Positions 56,375 to 63,928 of a stretch of DNA of 64,000 nucleotides are shown here, piece by piece. Position 1 is the first letter of the stretch, and the number at the start of each line of letters is the position of its first letter. The DNA comes from an uncultured Deferribacteres bacterium (GTDB lineage Bacteria > Zhuqueibacterota > JdFR-76 > DREG01): positions 19,080 through 83,079 of the forward strand of contig CAJVYQ010000016.1 of NCBI GenBank assembly GCA_913009825.1, read 5' to 3'. Both the position numbers and the translations under genes were made by a program. Under the pieces are notes generated by a model that saw nothing but the letters and a program-made list of their open reading frames with translations, searched no databases and had not been told where the DNA came from.

Positions 56375-57124
56375 ATGAAAAATATTGTCAGGGTGATGAT
56401 TGCTGAGGACAATGAAGATCAAAGAAAAATCTTAAAATATTATTTGCGCAGCCATCCGGAATTTAAGATAGTAGCGGAATTAGACAACGGGAAAAAAGTG
56501 CTCAAAATGATCGAGAAACTTTATCCTGATGTTGTTTTTTTAGATATCGACCTACCGGGCATCAACGGAATCGAAGTAGTAAAAGCTCTGCAAAAGAGAG
56601 AATATTCACCCCTGGTGGTTTTCTTTACATCCTATCCGCAATATGCGGTACAGGGTTTTGAATATGATGCACTGGATTATCTTGTAAAACCTGTAACACA
56701 GGAAAGATTAGATAAAACCATTGAGAAAATTAACGAAAAGCTTCATGAATCAAAACCGTTAATGATATCAAAGGCAAAAAAAGATCATCTGCAATACCTG
56801 ACTATTCAAATCGATAAACATTCTTATGTGGTCAATGTGAATGAAATAATTTATATATCCGTCCAGGATGGAACTGTATTTATCAAGCTAAAAAACAATA
56901 TGGGAACGGTGAAATATCGTTCCATCAAAAAGCTCGAATCCGACTTGAATCCACGGCAGTTTGTCCGTGTTCACCGGAAATATTTGGTGAACGTAGATAA
57001 AATAGAAGAGATTGTCGGCTGGTTTAAAAATTCATACCGGCTGGTTATGAAAAATACACGGAATACGGAAATTCAATTGAGCCGCAGGGGAGCGAAAGCT
57101 TTACGGGATATTGTGCGCTGGTGA
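56375..57124 (+). CDS. LytTR-type response regulator
   Basis: 249 residues. Receiver domain ~5-120 with the acidic pair in IAEDNED, phospho-acceptor Asp57 in FLDIDLPG, Thr/Ser in FFTSY and Lys in YLVKPV. A LytTR DNA-binding domain covers ~145-245, with FVRVHRKYLVN, the conserved basic strand of this family. Such regulators control envelope, fimbrial or toxin genes and usually pair with a membrane histidine kinase of the LytS type; none is in this window. The degenerate HD-GYP gene just upstream may belong to the same pathway. Confidence 0.93.
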   Translation: MKNIVRVMIAEDNEDQRKILKYYLRSHPEFKIVAELDNGKKVLKMIEKLYPDVVFLDIDLPGINGIEVVKALQKREYSPLVVFFTSYPQYAVQGFEYDALDYLVKPVTQERLDKTIEKINEKLHESKPLMISKAKKDHLQYLTIQIDKHSYVVNVNEIIYISVQDGTVFIKLKNNMGTVKYRSIKKLESDLNPRQFVRVHRKYLVNVDKIEEIVGWFKNSYRLVMKNTRNTEIQLSRRGAKALRDIVRW

Positions 57125-57238
57125 ATTGAAATTCAACGTCACAGAATTCCTAAATATTAATTATCCTGAAAATCGTGACATTGGATAACTTCTTTGTTGT
57201 CATTTAACCTTTTTCACCTGCCTGCTAATATTTAGTTG

Positions 57239-57431
57239 ACAAACAGCACAACACAGGTTACTCTTTTTTAGTGACGTAAGTGATATGACACCCTCCCCGT
57301 GATTGTTTGTAAGGAATGGTGTCATATCATTAATTATTAATGGGTTATCAGTACTTGAAAAGTATTTTCCAGTATACTTCATAGTTTAACTTACATCCTA
57401 TAAATTAGGTAACCTGTGTTGTGCTGTTTGT
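57239..57431. repeat. Perfect 23-base inverted repeat with a nested palindrome
   Basis: Arms 57239-57261 and 57409-57431 are perfectly complementary (the left begins ACAAACAGCACAACAC). Inside, TGATATGACACC (57281-57292) and GGTGTCATATCA (57318-57329) form a second perfect palindrome. Total 193 bases. It is not seen elsewhere in the window. Possible miniature transposable element or large RNA hairpin; no encoded protein. Confidence 0.75.
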
Positions 57432-57432
57432 G

Positions 57433-57574
57433 ATATAGTGTCTGTCCGGGAACTATGAAAAATACTCCAAAACGTCATTCCTGCGAAAGCGGGAATCTAA
57501 ATAAAACAAGAGGTTATGGATTCCCGCTTTCGCGGGAATGACAGAAACAAAGAATTTTCGGACAGACACTATAT
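57433..57574. repeat. GTCTGTCCG-type element with nested GTCATTCC palindrome
   Basis: Outer arms ATATAGTGTCTGTCCG (57433-57448) and its complement (57559-57574) are perfect. Inner arms 57474-57497 and 57519-57542 (GTCATTCCTGCGAAAGC against GCTTTCGCGGGAATGAC) pair with one mismatch over 24 bases. Related copies at 22645-22746 and 8817-8841. Confidence 0.78.
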
Positions 57575-57665
57575 AATTTGCTGTCCAATTAAAAGACTGG
57601 GCATTGCTCATTTTTTCCCTTCCTCTTGAATTTATGAATTTTATTCCTTACTTTAAAAAAGTTTG

Positions 57666-57767
57666 GTGACTATTCAGGCTCAGTATTCCTTGTAGAGCGA
57701 GACGTTGTCTCGCTAAGGCGATTCAGCGAATCGCCCTGCATAAAAGAAAACAATGCTGAATAGTTAC
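57666..57767. repeat. GTAACTATTCAG-family element, copy 10
   Basis: Left GTGACTATTCAG (57666-57677), right CTGAATAGTTAC (57756-57767). Inside are two hairpins, GCGAGAC-GTT-GTCTCGC and GGCGATTC-AGC-GAATCGCC. It is the shortest complete copy (102 bases). Confidence 0.75.
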
Positions 57768-57807
57768 AAAGTTTGTATTTATATGGTGGGACAGGAAAGG
57801 ACATCAA

Positions 57808-58719
57808 ATGTTTGTTAATAATTATAATCGAAGAAAATTTTTAAAAAATTTTACTGCCGCATCTGCCGGTTTATCTTTAAATCCGGCCTCTGTATTCAGC
57901 GGGGAAAACAATTCTCCTCTGGTTGTGATGGTAAAAAATGGCTCTATTCCGGAGATGATTGAAAGAGCTCTGGAACCGCTTGGAGGCATGTCGGCATTTA
58001 TAAAAAAAGGTCAGGTCGTTGTGGTCAAACCAAATATGAGTTGGGCCAGCCGGCCGGAACAGGGAGCGAATACCAATCCGGAAGTAGTGGCTGCAGTAGT
58101 AAAAATGGCATATCAGGCCGGTGCCGGTCAGGTACGTGTTTTTGACCGAACCTGCAATGAAAAAAGGCGTTGTTACAGAATGAGTGGAATTGAAAACGCT
58201 GCCAAAAAAGCCGGTGCGAAGGTCTATTATGTGAATGATCGGAATTTTAAAAAAATAAAAATTGCCGGTGCCAAACGTCTGAAAAGTTGGGAAATCTATA
58301 AAGACGTTCTGGAAGCAGATGTTTTGATCAACGTGCCCACACTTAAACATCACGGTTTGACCCGTCTTACCATCGGCGTGAAAAATCTGATGGGATTTAT
58401 GGGCGGAGACCGTGGTAAAATTCATCGCCACATCGATGAGAAAATTATAGATTTTGCCACGATTGTAAAACCAAACCTGACGATTATCGATGCAACGCGG
58501 GTTTTGCTGAGAAACGGGCCGCAGGGTGGCAGCATTAGGGATGTGAAGAAAATGGATACCATCATTGCTTCTGAGAATATGATTTCAGCCGATGCGTTAG
58601 CCGCCGGTCTCATGGGAGTTGACAGCCGTCGATTGGGTTATCTTGTGGAAGCTGAAAAACGGGGGATGGGTATAATCGATGTGACAAAGATGAATATTCT
58701 GAAGATTGAGTTAAAATGA
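57808..58719 (+). CDS. DUF362-domain protein with twin-arginine-like signal
   Basis: 303 residues, ATG after GGAAAGGA. The N-terminus NRRKFLKNFTAASAGLS is a twin-arginine-type signal, so it is exported folded. The rest is DUF362: VVVKPNMSWA, DRTCNEKRRCYRMSG, INVPTLKHHGLTRLTIGVKNLMG cut into the family's Lys-His and Asn-Leu-Met-Gly motifs, and a conserved DATRVL. DUF362 proteins are often linked to Fe-S proteins; their reaction is unknown. A NapH/NapG-like Fe-S protein gene begins 64 bases downstream, so they are probably one redox unit. Confidence 0.87.
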   Translation: MFVNNYNRRKFLKNFTAASAGLSLNPASVFSGENNSPLVVMVKNGSIPEMIERALEPLGGMSAFIKKGQVVVVKPNMSWASRPEQGANTNPEVVAAVVKMAYQAGAGQVRVFDRTCNEKRRCYRMSGIENAAKKAGAKVYYVNDRNFKKIKIAGAKRLKSWEIYKDVLEADVLINVPTLKHHGLTRLTIGVKNLMGFMGGDRGKIHRHIDEKIIDFATIVKPNLTIIDATRVLLRNGPQGGSIRDVKKMDTIIASENMISADALAAGLMGVDSRRLGYLVEAEKRGMGIIDVTKMNILKIELK

Positions 58720-58783
58720 GTAGAAAACACCTTCTACTGTGGGAATGATGGGAGTGATCCAGCATGAAACGACGAGGGATAGT

Positions 58784-60313
58784 ATGAACTGGCGGCGGAT
58801 TCGACAAATATCACAAATATTCTTTTTCTTTTTCTTTCTTGTTTTGTTTTTACAGGCAACCTTTCCATACCGGGTAATTATCCCGGCAGATTATTTTTTG
58901 AAATGGAGCCCTTTGGTTTCGCTGATCACGCTGTTGTCGTCCCGCTATTTGATTCTTGCCATGATTCCGGCCTTGATTATTTTGCTCCTGACCCTCATCT
59001 TTGGTCGTTTTTTCTGTGGCTGGGTTTGTCCGTTAGGTGCCGTCATCGATTTTTCCGACAACAGAATCAAGCGGAAAAAATCCAAAAAACTTACTTCAAC
59101 AAAATGGCGCTGGGTTAAATTTGGCATTCTTGTGTTTCTCATCGTTGCCGCTCTGTTTGGCAAACAGTTTGCCTGGTTTTTTGATCCGCTGGCATTATTT
59201 AACCGGACGCTTACACTGGTTTTGTATCCCGTCTTTGCCGCACTGGGTGATGGTCTGTTTTCTATTAGCTACACATTTAACCTGTTTCCAGATACCGTTT
59301 ACTCCATTCAGGGATTTTTCCAATCGTTTTTGCTGCCGGTAAATCAAATTCACCTGCACCAATCCCTTTTTGTTGCCATTCTTTTTTTATCGATCTTGAG
59401 TCTGGGGAAAATATCGCGAAGATTTTGGTGCCGGAATTTGTGTCCGCTGGGAGCCCTGCTCGGCTTGTTTTCACGGTTCAGAATTGTTGACCGGAAATTG
59501 AATTCGGAAAATTGCCTTGAGTGCAACATCTGCCGCCGTGATTGCCGGATGAATGCCATTTCAGCCAATTACCAGGATTTTTCCAAAGTGGAATGTATCA
59601 ACTCCATGGAATGCACATCATCCTGCCTGGAAAACAGCTACAGCTACACGTTTGCCTGGAGAAAGGATCCGCAAAAAGTGGATTTCAGAAGACGGCAATT
59701 TTTGCAATCCATCACTGCCGGTTTTGCCGGCGCTGCTTTAATCAAAACAGATTTTATCAATCGCAAAAAAGCGGAAGTGGGAATACGTCCGCCGGGTTCT
59801 GTGCCGGAAGATCAATATTTGGACAGATGCATTCGCTGCCAGGAATGTGTGCGCATCTGCTCAACGACCGGAAATCTGTTGCAGCCGGCTTGGTTCGAAC
59901 ATGGTTTGGAAGGACTCTGGAGCCCGGTTGGCGATACCAGACATGGTTATTGTGAATTTACCTGCAATTTATGTGGCGAAATCTGTCCCACAGATGCGAT
60001 CCATTTCTTGCCATTGGAGGAGAAGCAGAAAACAATTATCGGCACTGCCTATTTCGATCGCAGCCGATGTATTCCGTGGTATTCCGGGGATAATTGCATG
60101 GTTTGCGAAGAACACTGTCCAACCCCGGAAAAAGCAATTGTGTTTCGTGAAGATCTGTTTACCAAACCGGACGGAAGCAAAGTGATCACTAAATTCCCTT
60201 ATGTGGTAGAAGATTTGTGTATCGGTTGCGGAATTTGCGAAACCAAATGTCCCGTCTCCGGCGAAGCTGCGATTTACGTGACAAGAGAGAGAGAAGAACG
60301 ATATCTCGAATGA
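58784..60313 (+). CDS. Fused NapH-NapG-like 4Fe-4S membrane protein
   Basis: 509 residues from ATG 58784 with GAGGG five bases upstream; the frame opens at 58739. Residues ~10-240 carry about five membrane helices with CGWVCPLG and CRNLCPLG, the NapH/MauN-type cysteine motifs. Residues ~245-290 hold CLECNICRRDC and further cysteines. At 302-306 an internal RRRQF motif with a hydrophobic run (SITAGFAGAALI) resembles a Tat signal, then four Cys clusters (CIRCQECVRIC, CNLCGEICP, CMVCEEHCP, CIGCGICETKCP) form a NapG-like ferredoxin domain. It should pass electrons from quinol across the membrane; the acceptor, possibly the DUF362 protein, is unknown. Confidence 0.85.
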   Translation: MNWRRIRQISQIFFFFFFLVLFLQATFPYRVIIPADYFLKWSPLVSLITLLSSRYLILAMIPALIILLLTLIFGRFFCGWVCPLGAVIDFSDNRIKRKKSKKLTSTKWRWVKFGILVFLIVAALFGKQFAWFFDPLALFNRTLTLVLYPVFAALGDGLFSISYTFNLFPDTVYSIQGFFQSFLLPVNQIHLHQSLFVAILFLSILSLGKISRRFWCRNLCPLGALLGLFSRFRIVDRKLNSENCLECNICRRDCRMNAISANYQDFSKVECINSMECTSSCLENSYSYTFAWRKDPQKVDFRRRQFLQSITAGFAGAALIKTDFINRKKAEVGIRPPGSVPEDQYLDRCIRCQECVRICSTTGNLLQPAWFEHGLEGLWSPVGDTRHGYCEFTCNLCGEICPTDAIHFLPLEEKQKTIIGTAYFDRSRCIPWYSGDNCMVCEEHCPTPEKAIVFREDLFTKPDGSKVITKFPYVVEDLCIGCGICETKCPVSGEAAIYVTREREERYLE

Positions 60314-60339
60314 ACACTCTGATTCAGAAAGGAGTATAA

Positions 60340-60906
60340 TTGCCAACGCCTGTCGGACATTCTCTGATCGGTTTGATCCTTTACTACTCCTTTTTCAAGC
60401 GAAAGAAACCGGGTAAATGGATTACGCTATTTTTGATCATTTTCGTTTCAATCCTTCCCGATTTCGATTTTTTACCCGGTATTCTTGTTCGGGAGCCAAA
60501 TAAATTCCACCACGGGTTCAGCCACAGTTTTGGTTTTGCGCTTCTGTTAACCGGATTCATCTACCTGATTGAGACATACATTTTGCACCGCAAAAAGGAG
60601 CAATATTATCTCTGGTTTCTAATCCTTTATTCGGCGCATCTTATTGCAGATTATTTTGCTGTGGATACCCGCCTTCCTTACGGGGAACCGCTATTCTGGC
60701 CATTTTTCCACGGATTTTTTCTTTTTCCTTACCCATTTTTATTAGATGTGCAACGCGCCGACGGTTTGAACCGTTTCTTCCCCAGCCTGTTTTCCCGGCA
60801 CAACCTGTTAACGATTTTGTGGGAAATCGGCTTCTCATTGATTTTGTGGTTTGCTATAAAAGTTCTGTTTAAAAAAAGTTGGCGGCGGGGCAGCGTAATT
60901 TCATAA
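60340..60906 (+). CDS. YdjM-like membrane protein (metal-dependent hydrolase family)
   Basis: 188 residues from TTG 60340 with AAAGGAG five bases upstream; no ATG fits. MPTPVGHSLIGL, SILPDFDFLPG and HHGFSHSFG carry the His and Asp residues that define the YdjM/DUF457 family, followed by SAHLIADYF. Four to five membrane helices. It is annotated as a metal-dependent hydrolase by homology, but a reaction is not established. It converges with plsY. Confidence 0.85.
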   Translation: MPTPVGHSLIGLILYYSFFKRKKPGKWITLFLIIFVSILPDFDFLPGILVREPNKFHHGFSHSFGFALLLTGFIYLIETYILHRKKEQYYLWFLILYSAHLIADYFAVDTRLPYGEPLFWPFFHGFFLFPYPFLLDVQRADGLNRFFPSLFSRHNLLTILWEIGFSLILWFAIKVLFKKSWRRGSVIS

Positions 60907-60994
60907 ATGATAAAATTCCCGGTTTTTTCCTCTTTAAAATGGGCAGAATTACTACAATGATCCGTAAAAAATGGTATAATCAACCGGCAATTTA

Positions 60995-61624
60995 TCAAAG
61001 TATTTTCTTTATCCGGTTTTCACTGCCATTCATCAATCTTTGAATATTGCTGCGATGTGTGAAAACAATCAAAACGGCCATGATGAGCGCTAAAATGAAG
61101 AGGGGAAAGGAGAATGGCCGGCCGAAAAATTGATGCAGCGCCAACAGAACAATGGGCAAAGAAACAGTAGCGGACATGGAAGATACGGAAACATAGCGGG
61201 TTATCAGCAGAACAAGGAAGAAAATAGACAGACAAATAATAAAGGAAACCGGATACAGAACCAACAACATACCCGCAGCGGTTCCGACCCCTTTCCCGCC
61301 TTTGAATCCGGCAAAAACAGTCCAGATGTGCCCGGTAACCGCAGAAATACCGGCAATGATCTGGACGATCACAACCGGCAAGTTTAGTCCGTCGATGCGG
61401 ATTTGTGAAATCAGGTAAGTGGCCAGCACGCCTTTGCTCAAGTCGATAAGCATAACAAAAAGACCGGTTTTCCAGCCCATAATGCGAAAGGCGTTTGTCC
61501 CTCCTGCATTTCCGCTTCCTTTTTCGCGAATATCGAAGCCAAAGAAAAATTTACTGATGATGATACTGGTAGGAATGGAACCCGCTAAATAACTTAAAAC
61601 AATGATCACTAAAATTGATAACAT
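60995..61624 (-). CDS. plsY: Glycerol-3-phosphate acyltransferase PlsY
   Basis: 209 residues on the minus strand; the start is at 61624. PlsY moves the acyl group from acyl-phosphate to glycerol 3-phosphate, the first step of phospholipid synthesis. Three active-site motifs are present: AGSIPTS, GSGNAGGTN (usually GSGNxGATN) and FKGGKGVGT, with GHIWTVF before the last. Five membrane helices fit the family. The neighbour on the left converges; the promoter should lie in 61625-61700. Confidence 0.95.
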   Translation of the reverse strand: MLSILVIIVLSYLAGSIPTSIIISKFFFGFDIREKGSGNAGGTNAFRIMGWKTGLFVMLIDLSKGVLATYLISQIRIDGLNLPVVIVQIIAGISAVTGHIWTVFAGFKGGKGVGTAAGMLLVLYPVSFIICLSIFFLVLLITRYVSVSSMSATVSLPIVLLALHQFFGRPFSFPLFILALIMAVLIVFTHRSNIQRLMNGSENRIKKIL

Positions 61625-61800
61625 GACTCTTCCCTTAATAGATTACTTGCTATTCTGTATTATCTTTTTACCGAAATGGACTCTCGAATATTTCCATTGC
61701 AAGTGATGTTTAATTTACATTATTTAACATGGAAAAATCAAGAGAATTATGGGCAAGCCGGCCGATTGGGGCAGAATGAAATGAGAAGGAAAAATAACAC

Positions 61801-62493
61801 ATGAAATTTGAAAAGAATCTGATAAAAGGAAAACTCATCAAACGTTACAAGCGATTTCTCGCAGACATTCAGTTGGAGGATAGTCATGTAATTACCGCAC
61901 ATTGTCCTAATTCCGGGAGCATGATGGGATTACTGGATGAAGGGAACGATGTATACGTTTGGCAGAGCGATAATCCTAAAAGAAAACTAAAATATTCCTG
62001 GGAACTCGTCCAATCCAATGGAACACTGGTAGGTATCAATACTATGCGGCCGAATTATTTGGTGAAAGAAGCCATTGAAGCCGGAGTCATTGCGGAGCTG
62101 CAAGGCTACCCCTCACTCAAAATGGAAGTTAAATACGGGCAAAAAAGCAGGTTGGATATGTTGCTGGAGAACAGCCGTAAATGTTATGTTGAAGTGAAGA
62201 ATGTAACGTTGGTGAAGGGGGATATTGCTTTATTCCCCGATTCGGTTACCAGTCGTGGCGCCAAACATTTGGATGAATTGCTTCATATTATCCGGGAAGG
62301 CAACAGAGCAGTAGTTGTTTTTGTAGTACAAAGAGAAGATGCGGTAAAATTTGTCCCGGCCATAAAAATCGATCCGGTCTTTTCAGGTAAATTGAAAGAT
62401 GTACTCAGCGAGGGAGTGGAAGCGCTTGCCTACCAGGCCGTTGTTTCTAAAACAGAAATAAAAATAGTAAGAAAGTTACCGGTATCTGTCTGA
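61801..62493 (+). CDS. sfsA: SfsA (sugar fermentation stimulation) family protein
   Basis: 230 residues, ATG after AGAAGGA. The family has an N-terminal OB-like part and a nuclease-like fold; CPNSGSMMGLL and ALFPDSVTSRGAKHL are its signatures, along with SRLDMLL and CYVEVKNVTL that keep the nuclease-type acidic and Lys residues. SfsA from E. coli was linked to maltose-gene control and DNA binding, but its biochemical role is unsettled. Length is standard. Confidence 0.95.
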   Translation: MKFEKNLIKGKLIKRYKRFLADIQLEDSHVITAHCPNSGSMMGLLDEGNDVYVWQSDNPKRKLKYSWELVQSNGTLVGINTMRPNYLVKEAIEAGVIAELQGYPSLKMEVKYGQKSRLDMLLENSRKCYVEVKNVTLVKGDIALFPDSVTSRGAKHLDELLHIIREGNRAVVVFVVQREDAVKFVPAIKIDPVFSGKLKDVLSEGVEALAYQAVVSKTEIKIVRKLPVSV

Positions 62494-62529
62494 TTTCCTT
62501 TTTCCTATAGTAATAACATTTTGTGATGA

Positions 62530-62710
62530 ACGACAATTAAAATTACCGATCAACGACAATTACTAACCGATCATAAGTGTACCATTTCTCTCAACCTGCA
62601 CCCTCCTTATCCTATTGAGAGGGAACAGGTTGAGGGAAATAAGTTTGAAATATTCAGATTAACTTACGCATCTTTGATTATTGTCGTTGGACGGGAAAAG
62701 TAATTGTCGT
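62530..62710. repeat. Triply nested inverted repeat
   Basis: Outer arms ACGACAATTA (62530-62539) and TAATTGTCGT (62701-62710); middle arms CAACGACAAT (62551-62560) and ATTGTCGTTG (62680-62689); inner arms CTCAACCTG and CAGGTTGAG around 62590-62633. All perfect. The outer and middle arms share ACGACAAT, so direct and inverted copies of one motif are present. Confidence 0.7.
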
Positions 62711-62761
62711 CAATCAATTTTGGGTAACAATTTGGATTTTTGAAAAATAACAGGCAATTAT

Positions 62762-62892
62762 AGTACTGACGTACTCGTAAAAAGTCATAGAACTCGAGAG
62801 TGAATCTATATATGGCGTATAAATGAATGCATTCCATACTATATGTCGATTGCGTTTTTGACTTGCCGATTTTTTACGAGTGCGCCAGTACT
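62762..62892. repeat. Inverted repeat AGTACTG...CGTAAAAA
   Basis: Left AGTACTGACGTACTCGTAAA (62762-62781) pairs with TTTACGAGTGCGCCAGTACT (62873-62892) with two mismatches. It is 131 bases long and upstream of fabL. No other copy is in the window. Confidence 0.65.
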
Positions 62893-63073
62893 GTCATTCC
62901 CGAATGCTCCTATCGGCCTGCCTGCTGCAGACAGGGAATCTATTTTGTAAATTCATGTGGATTTACGTTTAAATCATGCGGAAATGACAATTTAGTGAAC
63001 CGTTTCAAAAAACTAAAGTGTTACAAAATTTTATACGAACAGAACAGCCAATCAATTTGGGAGAAATGAAGCG

Positions 63074-63835
63074 ATGCACATTGATTTATCGGGAAAAAAA
63101 GTGCTGGTTACGGGTGGTTCCCGCGGTATCGGCAGGGCAATTGCGGTTCGACTTGCAGAAGCAGGAGCAGATGTAGCTATCAACTATCTGAGAAAAGTCT
63201 CCAGTGCCGAAAAAACTGCGGATTTGATTCGGGCTGCTGGCGGGGAAGCCATGATCATAAAAGCAAATGTGGCCAATGAACAACATCTGCAATCCATGTT
63301 TGATCAAATTGAATCACAATTCGGCAAACTGGATATATTAATCAGTAACGCTGCATCCGGCGTATTAAAACCGGTTTCGGAGCTTACCCTGCATCATTGG
63401 CACTGGACTATGGATATCAATGCCGGAACGTTGATTCCCATGTCGCAGCATTTCCGGCGGGCTTTACCGCAGGGGACTACCGGAAACATCATTGCGGTAT
63501 CCAGCCTGGGAGCAATCCGTGCAATTCCCAATTATACTGCTGTCGGCGCTTCCAAAGCAGCGTTGGAATCTGTTGTCAGGCATCTGGCCGCGGAACTGGC
63601 AAGCGAAAATATTCATGTTAATGCCGTATCGGCAGGTCTTGTAGAAACCGATGCGCTGCGCCATTTTCCCAACCGGGAAGAATTGATTAAGCGTTCTCTG
63701 GAAAAAACCCCGGCAGGAAGATTAACCACGCCGGAAGATGTTGCCGATACGGTGTTGTTTCTCTGCAGCCCTCTGGCGGATATGATTCATGGCCAAACAA
63801 TCATTGTTGACGGCGGTTACTCTATTTTAGGATGA
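63074..63835 (+). CDS. fabL: Enoyl-ACP reductase FabL-like (SDR family)
   Basis: 253 residues, ATG 63074 with GGGAG upstream at a longish distance. The Rossmann motif VTGGSRGIGRAIA binds NADPH. Hallmarks shared with Bacillus FabL include NNAASGVL (here SNAASGVLKP), HWxWTMxIN, the YTAVGASKAALE active-site Tyr and Lys, ALRHFPNREEL and GQTIIVDGGYS. FabL performs the last reduction of fatty-acid elongation. The catalytic Ser-Tyr-Lys set is intact. It ends 15 bases before the sequence becomes adapter. Confidence 0.85.
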   Translation: MHIDLSGKKVLVTGGSRGIGRAIAVRLAEAGADVAINYLRKVSSAEKTADLIRAAGGEAMIIKANVANEQHLQSMFDQIESQFGKLDILISNAASGVLKPVSELTLHHWHWTMDINAGTLIPMSQHFRRALPQGTTGNIIAVSSLGAIRAIPNYTAVGASKAALESVVRHLAAELASENIHVNAVSAGLVETDALRHFPNREELIKRSLEKTPAGRLTTPEDVADTVLFLCSPLADMIHGQTIIVDGGYSILG

Positions 63836-63849
63836 ATATTTTGCCGGAC

Positions 63850-63928
63850 AGATCGGAAGAGCACACGTCTGAACTCCAGTCACACTGATATATCTCGTAT
63901 GCCGTCTTCTGCTTGAAAAAAAAAAAAA
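63850..63928 (+). other. Illumina TruSeq adapter with index, then poly-A (contamination)
   Basis: From 63850 the sequence is the TruSeq read-through adapter: AGATCGGAAGAGCACACGTC at the start, the index ACTGATAT at 63884-63891 (TruSeq index 25 from memory), and the end ATGCCGTCTTCTGCTTG (63899-63915). Thirteen A follow (63916-63928). It is not genomic. Confidence 0.98.

Larger units (their letters stand above)
57125..57807. other. Gene-free stretch made of three inverted-repeat elements
   Basis: The ~680 bases contain, in order, the 23-base-arm element at 57239-57431, the GTCTGTCCG-type element at 57433-57574 immediately adjacent, and a GTAACTATTCAG-family element at 57666-57767. No open frame here looks real. 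Confidence 0.75.
62494..63073. other. Gene-free stretch with two nested inverted repeats
   Basis: Contains the triply nested element 62530-62710 and an inverted repeat at 62762-62892. A segment at 62902-62934 resembles 3598-3632 (GAATGCTCCTATCGGCCTGC). I find no gene; an ATG-initiated 80-codon frame at 62827 lies across the repeat and is rejected. Confidence 0.65.

Noticed and set aside
62827..63069. 80-codon frame before fabL
   Set aside because: Lies across an inverted repeat and a dispersed motif; no protein-like pattern.
1..63849. Horizontal island or prophage
   Set aside because: No integrase, attachment repeats, phage genes or tRNA-bounded block; gene style is uniform apart from the intergenic repeats.
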